Assembly: GCA_021823365.1 (NCBI GenBank)
Contig: JAKAOD010000159.1
Span: 1-7,059, forward strand
Reading direction: 5' to 3'
Source: Actinomycetes bacterium
GTDB taxonomy: Bacteria; Actinomycetota; Acidimicrobiia; Acidimicrobiales; Bog-793
DNA length: 7,059 nucleotides
Shown: piece by piece, positions 1-6,512 of the stretch
How the letters are laid out: each line of letters begins with the position of its first letter
How positions within the stretch are numbered: the stretch's first letter is position 1
Notes under the pieces: model-generated
The model's input: the letters and a program-made list of their open reading frames with translations, nothing else
Told to the model about the DNA's origin: nothing
Database searches by the model: none
Program-made: the position numbers and the translations under genes

Positions 1-713
1 ACCGCGAGGAACGGGCCGAAGGGCAGGCGGGTCTTCCGCCCCGCCCTGCCTGCGAGGACGAGGACGGCGCCGACGGCGCCGCCGGCGAGGAAGCCGGCGA
101 GGAAGCCGACGAGCGCGACGCGGTAGCCGAGCCACCCGAGGAACAGGCCGCAGAGCGCGGCAAGGCGGACGTCGCCGAAGCCGATCCCCCGCGGGGCGAC
201 GAGGTAGAGAGCCCCGAAGGCGGCCAGCGCCATCGCCCCGGCGACGGCGGCCCGCCCGAGCGCCGCCCAGTCCCCCGTCCCAGCCGAGGCGACGACGAGG
301 AGGGGCGCACCGAGGGCGGCGGTCACCCAGATGATCGGCGTGGGGAGCCGCATCCGCTCGAGGTCGATGTCGCTCAGCGCGACGAGCGCGGCGGCGAGCA
401 CGCAATAGGCGGGCACCGCCCATCCGGTCCCGACGCGGGCCGCCACCGCGATGAAGAGCAGGGCAGTGCCGAGCTCGAGCGCCGGGTAGCGCAGCGAGAT
501 CGGGGCGCCGCAGGCGCGGCAGCGCCCCCGGCGCAGCAGGTAGGAGACGACCGGCACGTTGTCGACCGGGCGGATCGCCGCGCCGCACGCCGGGCAGCTC
601 GACCCGGGGGCGACGATCGAACGCCGCTCGGGGACGCGATGGACGACCACGGTGACGAATGACCCGGCCGCGAGGCCGACCACTCCGGCGAGCGTCACGA
701 CCAGCACGTTCAT
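1..713 (-). CDS. pilD: Type IV prepilin peptidase / N-methyltransferase PilD (3' end cut by window edge)
   Basis: Membrane aspartyl protease that removes prepilin leader peptides at the inner membrane and, in this family, methylates the new N-terminus. Translating the minus strand from ATG at 713-711 gives 237 residues. An N-terminal hydrophobic segment is followed by the zinc-binding tetracysteine C40-x2-C43 and C65-x2-C68 around the typical NVPVVSYLLRRGRCRACG stretch. The two catalytic aspartates are expected at D117 (DIDLERMRLP) and D181 (GFGD). The frame leaves the window just after LPFGPFLA, a motif near the C-terminus of the family, so probably only a short tail is missing. An in-frame TAA lies six codons upstream and no other start is available. 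A modest CAGGT (724-720, minus strand) serves as ribosome site. It is divergent from pilB. Residues about 203-210 contain a short FLAGFLAG repeat. Identification is secure; the extent beyond the edge is unknown. Confidence 0.95.
   Translation of the reverse strand, partial: MNVLVVTLAGVVGLAAGSFVTVVVHRVPERRSIVAPGSSCPACGAAIRPVDNVPVVSYLLRRGRCRACGAPISLRYPALELGTALLFIAVAARVGTGWAVPAYCVLAAALVALSDIDLERMRLPTPIIWVTAALGAPLLVVASAGTGDWAALGRAAVAGAMALAAFGALYLVAPRGIGFGDVRLAALCGLFLGWLGYRVALVGFLAGFLAGGAVGAVLVLAGRAGRKTRLPFGPFLA
63..113 (-). repeat. In-frame short tandem repeats in the 3' part of pilD
   Basis: GACGGCGCC occurs twice in tandem (63-71, 72-80), immediately followed by GCCGGCGAGGAA twice (81-92, 93-104) and a degenerate third start (105-113). 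Both unit lengths are multiples of three. The second repeat encodes the FLAGFLAG stretch in a late transmembrane helix of PilD. The repeats are seen directly; whether they vary in copy number is unknown. Confidence 0.7.
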
Positions 714-726
714 GTTCCGACCTGTG

Positions 727-779
727 TCTTACGGCAACTGGCGCCGGGGTTCAACCCTGGGGCGTCATCTGCCGTCAGA
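727..779. promoter_or_regulatory. Dyad-symmetric element between pilD and pilB; candidate shared operator or back-to-back promoters
   Basis: TCTTACGGCA (727-736) is matched at 9 of 10 positions by the reverse complement of TGCCGTCAGA (770-779). Almost exactly midway lies the perfect palindrome GGGTT-C-AACCC (747-757). Read rightwards, TTCAAC (750-755) and GCCGTC (771-776) are 15 bases apart. Read leftwards, TTGAAC and GCCGTA are 13 bases apart. The GCCG boxes loosely resemble the -10 region of sigma-28/WhiG-type promoters, so this could be two promoters sharing a palindromic -35, or an operator controlling both pilD and pilB. The symmetry is seen directly; the function is inferred. Confidence 0.4.
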
Positions 780-797
780 ACGGGCAGGAGGCGCACT

Positions 798-923
798 GTG
801 GCCTTTGAGGTCGAGACGATGCCGGAGGCTCCCCGCGGACGCGGCTGCATGTCGCGGCCCGGCATGGGAAGCCCACGGGCGTGCCGGACGGCACGCCGGA
901 GGTCCCCGCAGACGTGGTGGTGA
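798..923 (+). CDS. Possible 41-codon leader ORF upstream of pilB
   Basis: GTG at 798 follows a perfect AGGAGG (786-791) by six bases, the best ribosome site in the intergenic region. The frame encodes 41 residues, begins VAFEVETMPEAP, has two cysteines and several arginines and ends in a Trp pair. Its TGA (921-923) overlaps a GTG (920-922) in the pilB frame as GTGA, an arrangement that could couple translation into pilB. No similarity to a known protein is recognised. It could be a regulatory leader peptide or a chance ORF; in DNA this GC-rich, open frames are cheap, as shown by much longer spurious ones over the same area. It does not supply the missing N-terminal half of the first MshEN domain of PilB. 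Confidence 0.25.
   Translation: MAFEVETMPEAPRGRGCMSRPGMGSPRACRTARRRSPQTWW
859..897 (+). promoter_or_regulatory. Two mutually exclusive hairpins before the pilB ribosome site
   Basis: Structure A pairs CCGGCA (859-864) with TGCCGG (882-887) and encloses TGGG-AAG-CCCA (865-875). Structure B is a perfect 8-bp stem, GGCGTGCC (878-885) with GGCACGCC (890-897), loop GGAC. Both need bases 882-885, so only one can form. Structure B ends directly against the GGAGGT site and buries the upstream GTG at 881. The pairing is exact; a regulatory role is inferred, and GC-rich DNA forms such stems by chance. Confidence 0.3.
898..903 (+). promoter_or_regulatory. Shine-Dalgarno GGAGGT that sets the pilB start
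   Basis: GGAGGT lies 10 bases before GTG at 914 (13 and 16 before the in-frame GTGs at 917 and 920). The longest open frame would start at GTG 881, but that codon lies in a strong stem and has only a weak GGGAAG upstream (866-871). This favours 914 as the start. Confidence 0.55.
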
Positions 924-3403
924 CAGACAGCCGGGCCGGGCCGGGCACTGGTACGCCCGAGGGGGACGAGTTCGAGCAGGCGCGGGTCGCCGCCTTCCGC
1001 GCCGGCTTCGACTTCGTCGACCTCGACGTCTACGACGTCGACCCGACGGCCGCGGCGGCGTTCCCCGAGCACCGCGCCCGGCGGGACCACGCCGTGCCGA
1101 TCGGCTGGCGCTACGGCCTGCCCGTCGTCGCCGTGGCAACGCCCGAGGACAACTTCATCCTCGAGGACGTCTACCTGACGACCGGCCGGGACATCCACGT
1201 CGTCGTCGCGACGAAAGGCCAGATCGACCGCTGCATCGACATCGTCTACGGCCACATGAAGCCGGGCAGGCGCCCGAAGCAGAAGCCGGCTCCCGACATC
1301 CCGACGTCGCTGCCGAGCGTGTCCTCCTCGCATGCGACGGCGGCGGCGGCGACCCCGAAGCCGGGCATCGGCACCTACGAGCTCTACCCGCCGGGGACGA
1401 TGCCGGGCGATGGGTGGTTCTCCGAGCTGCCGGGCCTTCTCGCCGAGCCGCTGCCGGCGGAGAACGGCGCGGGCGGGGGAGCGGCCGCCACGATCGACGC
1501 GCCGGCGGTTCCGGCGCTCGGCGGCGAGCCGGCGGCCGACGTCGGGATCGACGTCCCGAGCGGCTTCGCCGAGACCCCTGCGCTCGACCTGGGCGCGCCC
1601 CCCGTCGAGGCCGAGGCGCTCCCGGCGGCGGCCGAGCCCGAGGTGGAGAGCACTGCCGAGGCCGCCTATGCGCCGCCGGGCGTCGGGATCGCCGACGCCG
1701 ACCTCCTCGTCGACCTCCCCGCCCTCGAGCGCGTCCTCGTCGAGACCTTCAAGGTCGACGAGGAGAAGATGGCCGAGGCACTCCGCCAGCAGGAGGAGAC
1801 AGGCCGCCCGCTCAGGGAGGTCGTCGCCGAGCTGAAGCTCGTCTCGGACGTCGACCTCCACCGTGCGCTCGCGATGGTCGTCGGCGTCGACTTCGTCGAC
1901 CTCAACAACTGGACCATCGACCCTACGGCCTCCACGCTGCTCCCCGAGTCTCTCGCACGTCGCTACCACATCCTCGCGATCGGCCACCGGGACGGGACGC
2001 CCCTGATCGCCACGACGAACCCGACGGACGTCTTCGCGCTCGACGACGTGCGCACGGTCCTCGGGCGCGAGGTCGCGACGGTGATCTGCACGCCTCAGCA
2101 GATCGAGGAGTACCTGCTCCGCATCTACCGCAAGAGCGACGAGGCCGACCTCGCCGCCCAGACGGCCGTCAAGCACGCCCGGCAGGCGGAGGCGCCCCAG
2201 CTCGCAGAGCTCAACGACCTCCATGCCGTGGTCGAGGACGCCCCGATCGTCAAGTTCGTCAACCTCATCCTCCGCCAGGCGCTCGACGAGCGCGCCTCGG
2301 ACGTCCACCTCGAGCCGACCGCCGACGAGCTCCAGGTGCGCTTCCGGATCGACGGCGTGCTCCACCACGTGACGAGCGTCGCAAAGGCGATCCAGGGAGG
2401 CGTGACCTCGCGCCTCAAGATCATGTCCAACCTGGACATCGCCGAGCACCGCATCCCCCAGGACGGCAGGATCTCGCTCTCGGCGGGGCGACGCGAGATC
2501 GACCTCCGCGTCGCCACGCTACCGACCGTCCACGGCGAGAACGTCGTGCTCCGGGTGCTCGACAAGTCGACCGCCCCGCTCGACCTCGAGCGGCTCGGCT
2601 TCCTCCCCGACGTCATCGAACGCTACGAGGAGTCCTACCGCAACCCGTCCGGCACGGTGCTCGTCACCGGCCCGACGGGCTCGGGCAAGTCGACGACGCT
2701 CTACGCGACGCTCAACCGGCTCAACAGCCCCGAGCGCAACCTCATCACGGTCGAGGACCCCGTCGAGTACCAGATCCGGGGCATCAACCAGGTGCAGGTC
2801 AACCCCCGCGCCGGCTTGACCTTCGCCAACGCGCTCCGCTCGATCCTGCGCGCCGACCCCGACGTCATCCTCATCGGCGAGATCCGCGACCGGGAGACGG
2901 CGACGATCGCCGTCGAGGCGGCGCTCACCGGCCACCTCGTGCTCAGCTCGCTCCACACCAACGACGCGGCCAGCGCACCGATGCGCCTCGTCGAGATGGG
3001 CGTCGAGCCGTTCCTCGTCTGCTCGGCGCTCGACTGCGTCCTCGCCCAGCGCCTCGCGCGGGTGCTCTGCGACAACTGCGCCGAGGAGCACGAGCCGACC
3101 GAGGAGGAGCTCAAGGCGGCGCACTGGGTGCCGGAGGTCATGCCCGACGACGGGCCGCTCCGCTTCCGGAGGCCCGTCGGCTGCCAGGCCTGCAGCAGGA
3201 CCGGCTACCGCGGGCGGATCGCGGTGCAGGAGGTGCTCACCGTCAGCGAAGAGGTGGAGCGGGCGATCCTCGCCCGCGTCTCGACAGAGGAGATCAAGCG
3301 CCTGGCGGTGTTCGAGGGGATGTCGACCCTCGAGCGCGACGGGCTTCGCAAGGCGGCCATGGGGCTCACCAGCCTCGAGGAGATCCTGAGGGTGATCGTA
3401 TGA
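914..3403 (+). CDS. pilB: Type IV pilus extension ATPase PilB with two MshEN-like N-terminal copies
   Basis: Cytoplasmic hexameric motor that drives pilin polymerisation through PilC. Numbering from GTG 914 (829 aa): residues about 19-114 are a partial MshEN-like domain, 115-261 an Ala/Pro/Gly/Glu-rich linker, 262-407 a second, fuller MshEN-like domain, and 434-829 the T2SSE ATPase core. The core shows Walker A GPTGSGKS (586-593, Lys592), Asp box ITVEDPVEYQ (611-620), Walker B DPDVILIGEIRD (648-659), His box GHLVLSSLHTNDA (673-685) and the zinc tetracysteine C719/C722...C757/C760, absent from PilT. Family members usually have about 560-580 residues with one MshEN domain, so this is long. The first copy lacks the N-terminal helical half that carries the c-di-GMP motif. 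In-frame GTGs at 881, 917 and 920 are alternative starts. Its TGA overlaps the pilT ATG as ATGA, indicating one transcript and coupled translation. PilB is chosen over GspE because of the pilT and pilM neighbours. Confidence 0.93.
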   Translation: MVVTDSRAGPGTGTPEGDEFEQARVAAFRAGFDFVDLDVYDVDPTAAAAFPEHRARRDHAVPIGWRYGLPVVAVATPEDNFILEDVYLTTGRDIHVVVATKGQIDRCIDIVYGHMKPGRRPKQKPAPDIPTSLPSVSSSHATAAAATPKPGIGTYELYPPGTMPGDGWFSELPGLLAEPLPAENGAGGGAAATIDAPAVPALGGEPAADVGIDVPSGFAETPALDLGAPPVEAEALPAAAEPEVESTAEAAYAPPGVGIADADLLVDLPALERVLVETFKVDEEKMAEALRQQEETGRPLREVVAELKLVSDVDLHRALAMVVGVDFVDLNNWTIDPTASTLLPESLARRYHILAIGHRDGTPLIATTNPTDVFALDDVRTVLGREVATVICTPQQIEEYLLRIYRKSDEADLAAQTAVKHARQAEAPQLAELNDLHAVVEDAPIVKFVNLILRQALDERASDVHLEPTADELQVRFRIDGVLHHVTSVAKAIQGGVTSRLKIMSNLDIAEHRIPQDGRISLSAGRREIDLRVATLPTVHGENVVLRVLDKSTAPLDLERLGFLPDVIERYEESYRNPSGTVLVTGPTGSGKSTTLYATLNRLNSPERNLITVEDPVEYQIRGINQVQVNPRAGLTFANALRSILRADPDVILIGEIRDRETATIAVEAALTGHLVLSSLHTNDAASAPMRLVEMGVEPFLVCSALDCVLAQRLARVLCDNCAEEHEPTEEELKAAHWVPEVMPDDGPLRFRRPVGCQACSRTGYRGRIAVQEVLTVSEEVERAILARVSTEEIKRLAVFEGMSTLERDGLRKAAMGLTSLEEILRVIV

Positions 3404-5247
3404 GCGTCGACACGCAACCGGTCTCCAAGTGGTCCCAGAGCGTCGTCGACGCTCTCGTCTCGAGCGGCCGGCTCGGGCTCGACGACGCCCGGCAGGCGAT
3501 CAGGCGCGCCGCGGCGGGCGTGCCGGTCCTCACCGTGCTCGCGCAGGAGGGGCTCGTCACGATGGAGGACGGGCTCGCCTGCCTGTCGGCCATCTCGGGC
3601 GTCCGGGCGATCGACGCCGTCTCGGCGCCGCCCGCCCCCGAGGCGCTGCTCGCGGTGCCGCTCGAGGTCGGGCGGCGCTTCCGCTCGATCGGCTACCGCA
3701 TCGAGGACGGCCGGATCGTCATCGCCTGCGCCGAGCCGCTCGGGGTGGCCGAGCTGCGCACGATCGCCGGCGTCCTCGACTGCGGCCTCGCCGGGTGCGT
3801 GCTCGCCGCCCCCTCCGTCGTCGACGAGATCCTGGAGGGGACCGAGGCGTACCAGATGGCGACCGCCGGCGCGGCGCCACCGGCCAGGCCGGACGCGCCC
3901 GCGGCGCCTGGCGAGGTCCTCGGCGAGGTCGGGGGCCATGACGCCCCTGGGGAACAGGGCACGGCCGAGCCGGAAGGCAGTCCTCGCACAGCCTCGGCCC
4001 CGGCGGCCGGCTACGACTGGCGCGGCCCGACCGCGACAAGCCCGGCGGGCGGAGCGGGAAGCCCCCTGGGCGGATCGGGCGGCGCTGCCGCCGGAGGCGG
4101 CCAGGGGGCAGCACGATGGGACCGCAACGCCCCCCCGCCCCCAGGCGACGGCACGCATCGCGCGGGCAGCGCGTCCGAGTCGCTCCGCCTCGACCTCGAC
4201 TCGCTCCTCACCTACGCCGTCGAGAACGGCGCCTCGGACCTCCACATCGCCGAGGGGTTCCCTCCGGCGATCCGGGTCGACGGGTCGATCCGGCCGATCG
4301 AGGGCATGCCGGTCCTCGACGGCAACCAGGTCCGGCGGATGGTCTACAACATCCTCCCCCAGACCCAGCGCGAGAAGTTCGAGGCGACGAAGGAGCTCGA
4401 CACCTCCCACTCGGTGCACAACGTGGGGCGCTTCCGTGTCAACGTCTTCCAGCAGCGCGGGGCGATCGGTGCGGTGCTCCGCACCATCCCCCACAAGATC
4501 CCGCCGTTCGACTCCCTCGGGATCCCGAAGGTCGTCGCCTCCTTCGCCGAGCTGCGGCGCGGGCTCGTCCTCGTCACAGGACCTACGGGCTCGGGCAAGA
4601 CGACGACGCTCGCCGCGCTCGTCGACATCATCAACCAGACGAAGCCGCTCCACATCGTCACCGTCGAGGACCCGATCGAGTTCCTCCACCACCACGGGAA
4701 GTCGATCGTCAACCAGCGCGAGGTCGGCCAGGACACGTCGTCCTTCGCCGAGTCGCTCCGCCACGTGCTGCGCCAGGACCCCGACGTCATCCTCGTCGGC
4801 GAGATGCGCGACCTCGAGACCATCTCGACGGCGATCACCGCCGCCGAGACCGGCCACCTCGTCTTCGCGACCCTCCACACCCAGGACGCCCCCCAGACGA
4901 TCGACCGCATCATCGACGTCTTCCCGCCGAACCAGCAAGACCAGGTGCGCGTCCAGCTCGCCGGGACCCTCGAGGCGATCGTCACCCAGCAGCTGATCCT
5001 CGCCGCGGGCGGCGTCGGCCGGGTCGCGGTCTGCGAGGTGATGGTCTGCACGCCGGGCATCCGCAACCTCATCCGCTCCTCCAAGTCCCACCAGGTCTAC
5101 TCACTCATGCAGACCGGAGGCGCCGAAGGCATGCAGACGATGGACCAGGGGCTCGCGATCGCCGTGCGCGAGCAGAAGATCACCGAGTCCATGGCCCTCG
5201 ACCGCTCGCACGACCCGAAGCAGCTCCTCGACTACCTGAGGTCCTGA
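3400..5247 (+). CDS. pilT: Type IV pilus retraction ATPase PilT with atypical MshEN-like N-terminal extension
   Basis: Hexameric ATPase that powers pilus retraction and twitching motility. It has 615 residues against roughly 345-370 for usual PilT. Residues 11-150 resemble an MshEN/T2SSE N-terminal domain (VVDALVSSGRLGLDDA, then VLAQEGLVTMEDGLACL, then EDGRIVIACAEPL). Residues about 152-258 are a low-complexity Ala/Gly/Pro linker, and 260-615 a complete PilT core. The core shows SDLHIAEGFPPAIRVDG (279-295), Walker A GPTGSGKT (394-401, Lys400), Asp box VTVEDPIEF (420-428), Walker B DPDVILVGEMRD (460-471), His box GHLVFATLHTQDA (485-497) and the PilT-type GIRNLIRS (553-560), followed by GMQTMDQGL. 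There is no zinc tetracysteine, as expected for PilT. The start is fixed by the ATGA overlap with pilB and GAGGGT (3388-3393) six bases upstream. PilU is possible, but the IRNLIR motif and position beside pilB and pilC favour PilT. Confidence 0.93.
   Translation: MSVDTQPVSKWSQSVVDALVSSGRLGLDDARQAIRRAAAGVPVLTVLAQEGLVTMEDGLACLSAISGVRAIDAVSAPPAPEALLAVPLEVGRRFRSIGYRIEDGRIVIACAEPLGVAELRTIAGVLDCGLAGCVLAAPSVVDEILEGTEAYQMATAGAAPPARPDAPAAPGEVLGEVGGHDAPGEQGTAEPEGSPRTASAPAAGYDWRGPTATSPAGGAGSPLGGSGGAAAGGGQGAARWDRNAPPPPGDGTHRAGSASESLRLDLDSLLTYAVENGASDLHIAEGFPPAIRVDGSIRPIEGMPVLDGNQVRRMVYNILPQTQREKFEATKELDTSHSVHNVGRFRVNVFQQRGAIGAVLRTIPHKIPPFDSLGIPKVVASFAELRRGLVLVTGPTGSGKTTTLAALVDIINQTKPLHIVTVEDPIEFLHHHGKSIVNQREVGQDTSSFAESLRHVLRQDPDVILVGEMRDLETISTAITAAETGHLVFATLHTQDAPQTIDRIIDVFPPNQQDQVRVQLAGTLEAIVTQQLILAAGGVGRVAVCEVMVCTPGIRNLIRSSKSHQVYSLMQTGGAEGMQTMDQGLAIAVREQKITESMALDRSHDPKQLLDYLRS
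4061..4109 (+). repeat. Nested perfect inverted repeats inside the pilT linker
   Basis: GCCCCCTGG (4061-4069) is the exact reverse complement of CCAGGGGGC (4101-4109). Inside and on the same centre (4085) is GGCGGC-GCT-GCCGCC (4078-4092). The two 8-base gaps between the stems do not pair. The element falls in the codons for the low-complexity linker between the two PilT domains, so composition alone may explain it. It could form a strong mRNA hairpin. Confidence 0.5.
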
Positions 5248-5254
5248 GCCGACA

Positions 5255-6499
5255 ATGACGACGACCTACGACTACAAGGTCCGCGACCAGACGGGCAAGC
5301 TCGTCAAGGGGCGGCTCGACGCCGACAGCGTCTCGCTCGTCGCGACGCGCCTTCGAGACATGGGCTACCTCCCCGTGGAGATCAAGCGCGGCTCGGCGGT
5401 CAACCTGCGCGGCGACGTCCAGATCCCCGGCCTCACCGACCGGGTCGGGCTGAAGGACGTGGCGATGGTCTCACGACAGCTCGCGACGATGATCCAGGCG
5501 GGGCTCCCCCTGATCCGGTCGCTGAGCGTGCTCGTCGAGCAGATCCAGTCGAAGAAGCTGCGCGAGACGATCGTCGAGATCCGCTCCGACATCGAGAAGG
5601 GGACGTCCTTCTCGGTGGCGCTCGAGAAGCACCCGAAGATCTTCCCGCCGATCTACGTCTCGATGATCAGAGCCGGAGAGGCGAGCGGCCAGCTCGCCCT
5701 CGTCCTCGAGAAGCTCGCCACACGACTCGAGAAGCAGGTGGAGCTGCGGGGCAAGGTCCGCTCCGCCTTCACCTACCCGATCGTCGTCGTCTGCGTCGTC
5801 GTCGTCATCGTGACGGCGATGATGATCTTCGTCGTCCCCACCTTCAAGCGCCTCTACAGCTCGCTCCACGGGACGCTCCCGCTCCCGACCCGGATCGTCA
5901 TCAAGATCTCCGACGTCCTCGCGAGCTTCTGGCTGCTCGCGGTCATCGGCGTGATCATCGCCCTCGTCGCAGCGTTCATCACGTGGAAACGCACTCCGAA
6001 AGGCGAAGAGCTGTTCGACAAGTTCAAGCTCCGGGTGCCGGTCTTCGGGAAGCTGACCTTGAAGATCGCCATCTCGCGCTTCTCCTCCACGCTCTCCGTG
6101 CTGCTCCAGTCCGGCATCGGCATCATCGAGGCGCTCGAGATCACCGCCGACAACGTGGGCAACTGGGTCGTCGCGGCTGCGGCGCGAGGCGCCCAGGACG
6201 GCGTGCGCGAAGGTCGCTCCCTCGCCGCGACGTTGGCGCAGTACCCCGTGATCCCGACGATGGTCACCCAGATGATCGAGACAGGCGAGGAGTCCGGCAC
6301 GGTCGGCGACATGCTCGGCCGCGTCGCGACCTTCTACGACAACGAGATCGACGCCACGGTGAGCAGCCTGACCTCGCTCCTCGAGCCGGCGCTCATCGTC
6401 TTCATGGGGGCGGCCGTCGGGCTCATCGTCGTCAGCCTCTACCTGCCGATGTTCGACTACGTGAAGCTGCTCCAGCCTGGCGGACCCGCCGGCCAGTGA
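5255..6499 (+). CDS. pilC: Type IV pilus inner-membrane platform protein PilC
   Basis: Polytopic inner-membrane protein on which PilB and PilT act to add or remove pilin subunits. It has 414 residues, normal for the GspF/PilC family. The N-terminal cytoplasmic segment YDYKVRDQTGKLVKGRL is typical. Two T2SSF domains follow, at about residues 69-192 and 272-394, each with the family pattern (RQLATMIQAGLPLIRSL and FSSTLSVLLQSGIGIIEAL; MIRAGEASGQL and MIETGEESGTV). Transmembrane segments are predicted at about 173-196, 223-243 and 376-398. The ATG starts seven bases after the pilT stop. GAGGT at 5238-5242 is its best ribosome site, though 12 bases away, so coupling with pilT translation is likely. 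It is the fourth consecutive conserved pil gene, and no truncation or missing motif is seen. Confidence 0.96.
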   Translation: MTTTYDYKVRDQTGKLVKGRLDADSVSLVATRLRDMGYLPVEIKRGSAVNLRGDVQIPGLTDRVGLKDVAMVSRQLATMIQAGLPLIRSLSVLVEQIQSKKLRETIVEIRSDIEKGTSFSVALEKHPKIFPPIYVSMIRAGEASGQLALVLEKLATRLEKQVELRGKVRSAFTYPIVVVCVVVVIVTAMMIFVVPTFKRLYSSLHGTLPLPTRIVIKISDVLASFWLLAVIGVIIALVAAFITWKRTPKGEELFDKFKLRVPVFGKLTLKIAISRFSSTLSVLLQSGIGIIEALEITADNVGNWVVAAAARGAQDGVREGRSLAATLAQYPVIPTMVTQMIETGEESGTVGDMLGRVATFYDNEIDATVSSLTSLLEPALIVFMGAAVGLIVVSLYLPMFDYVKLLQPGGPAGQ

Positions 6500-6512
6500 G
6501 GTGAGCCCATCC

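Larger units (their letters stand above)
714..913. other. Divergent pilD/pilB intergenic region
   Basis: About 200 bases separate the pilD start from the preferred pilB start. In order it holds a 53-bp inverted-repeat element with a central palindrome (727-779), an AGGAGG site followed by a possible 41-codon ORF (798-923), and two overlapping hairpins (859-897) next to a GGAGGT ribosome site (898-903). It must contain the promoters of both divergent units. No unambiguous sigma-70 promoter is visible, and no known riboswitch core was recognised. Confidence 0.7.

Noticed and set aside
714..913. c-di-GMP class I (GEMM) riboswitch before pilB
   Set aside because: Such riboswitches often precede pilus genes, so the region was read for the conserved GGGCAAAC and GACGCAAAGC-like segments on both strands. 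Neither was found.
710..2449. 579-codon minus-strand open frame opposite pilB
   Set aside because: Composition is the Arg/Asp/Val-rich pattern of an antisense shadow in GC-rich DNA, while pilB on the plus strand shows a full set of ATPase motifs.
559..3399. Long plus-strand open frame continuous with pilT, giving an apparent 1562-residue protein
   Set aside because: The part before 3400 is an Arg/Pro/Gly-rich shadow of pilB in another frame and crosses the minus-strand pilD. The pilT product proper starts at the ATGA junction at 3400.
3205..5091. 628-codon minus-strand open frame opposite pilT
   Set aside because: Antisense shadow of pilT with no recognisable domain.
4116..5258. 380-codon plus-strand frame overlapping the pilT core
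   Set aside because: Arg/Pro-rich out-of-frame shadow. The pilT frame carries Walker A, Walker B and His box in the same bases.
914..6499. Type II secretion (gspE/gspF) or Tad system
   Set aside because: A dedicated retraction ATPase with the IRNLIR motif and a PilM homologue identify a type IVa pilus.
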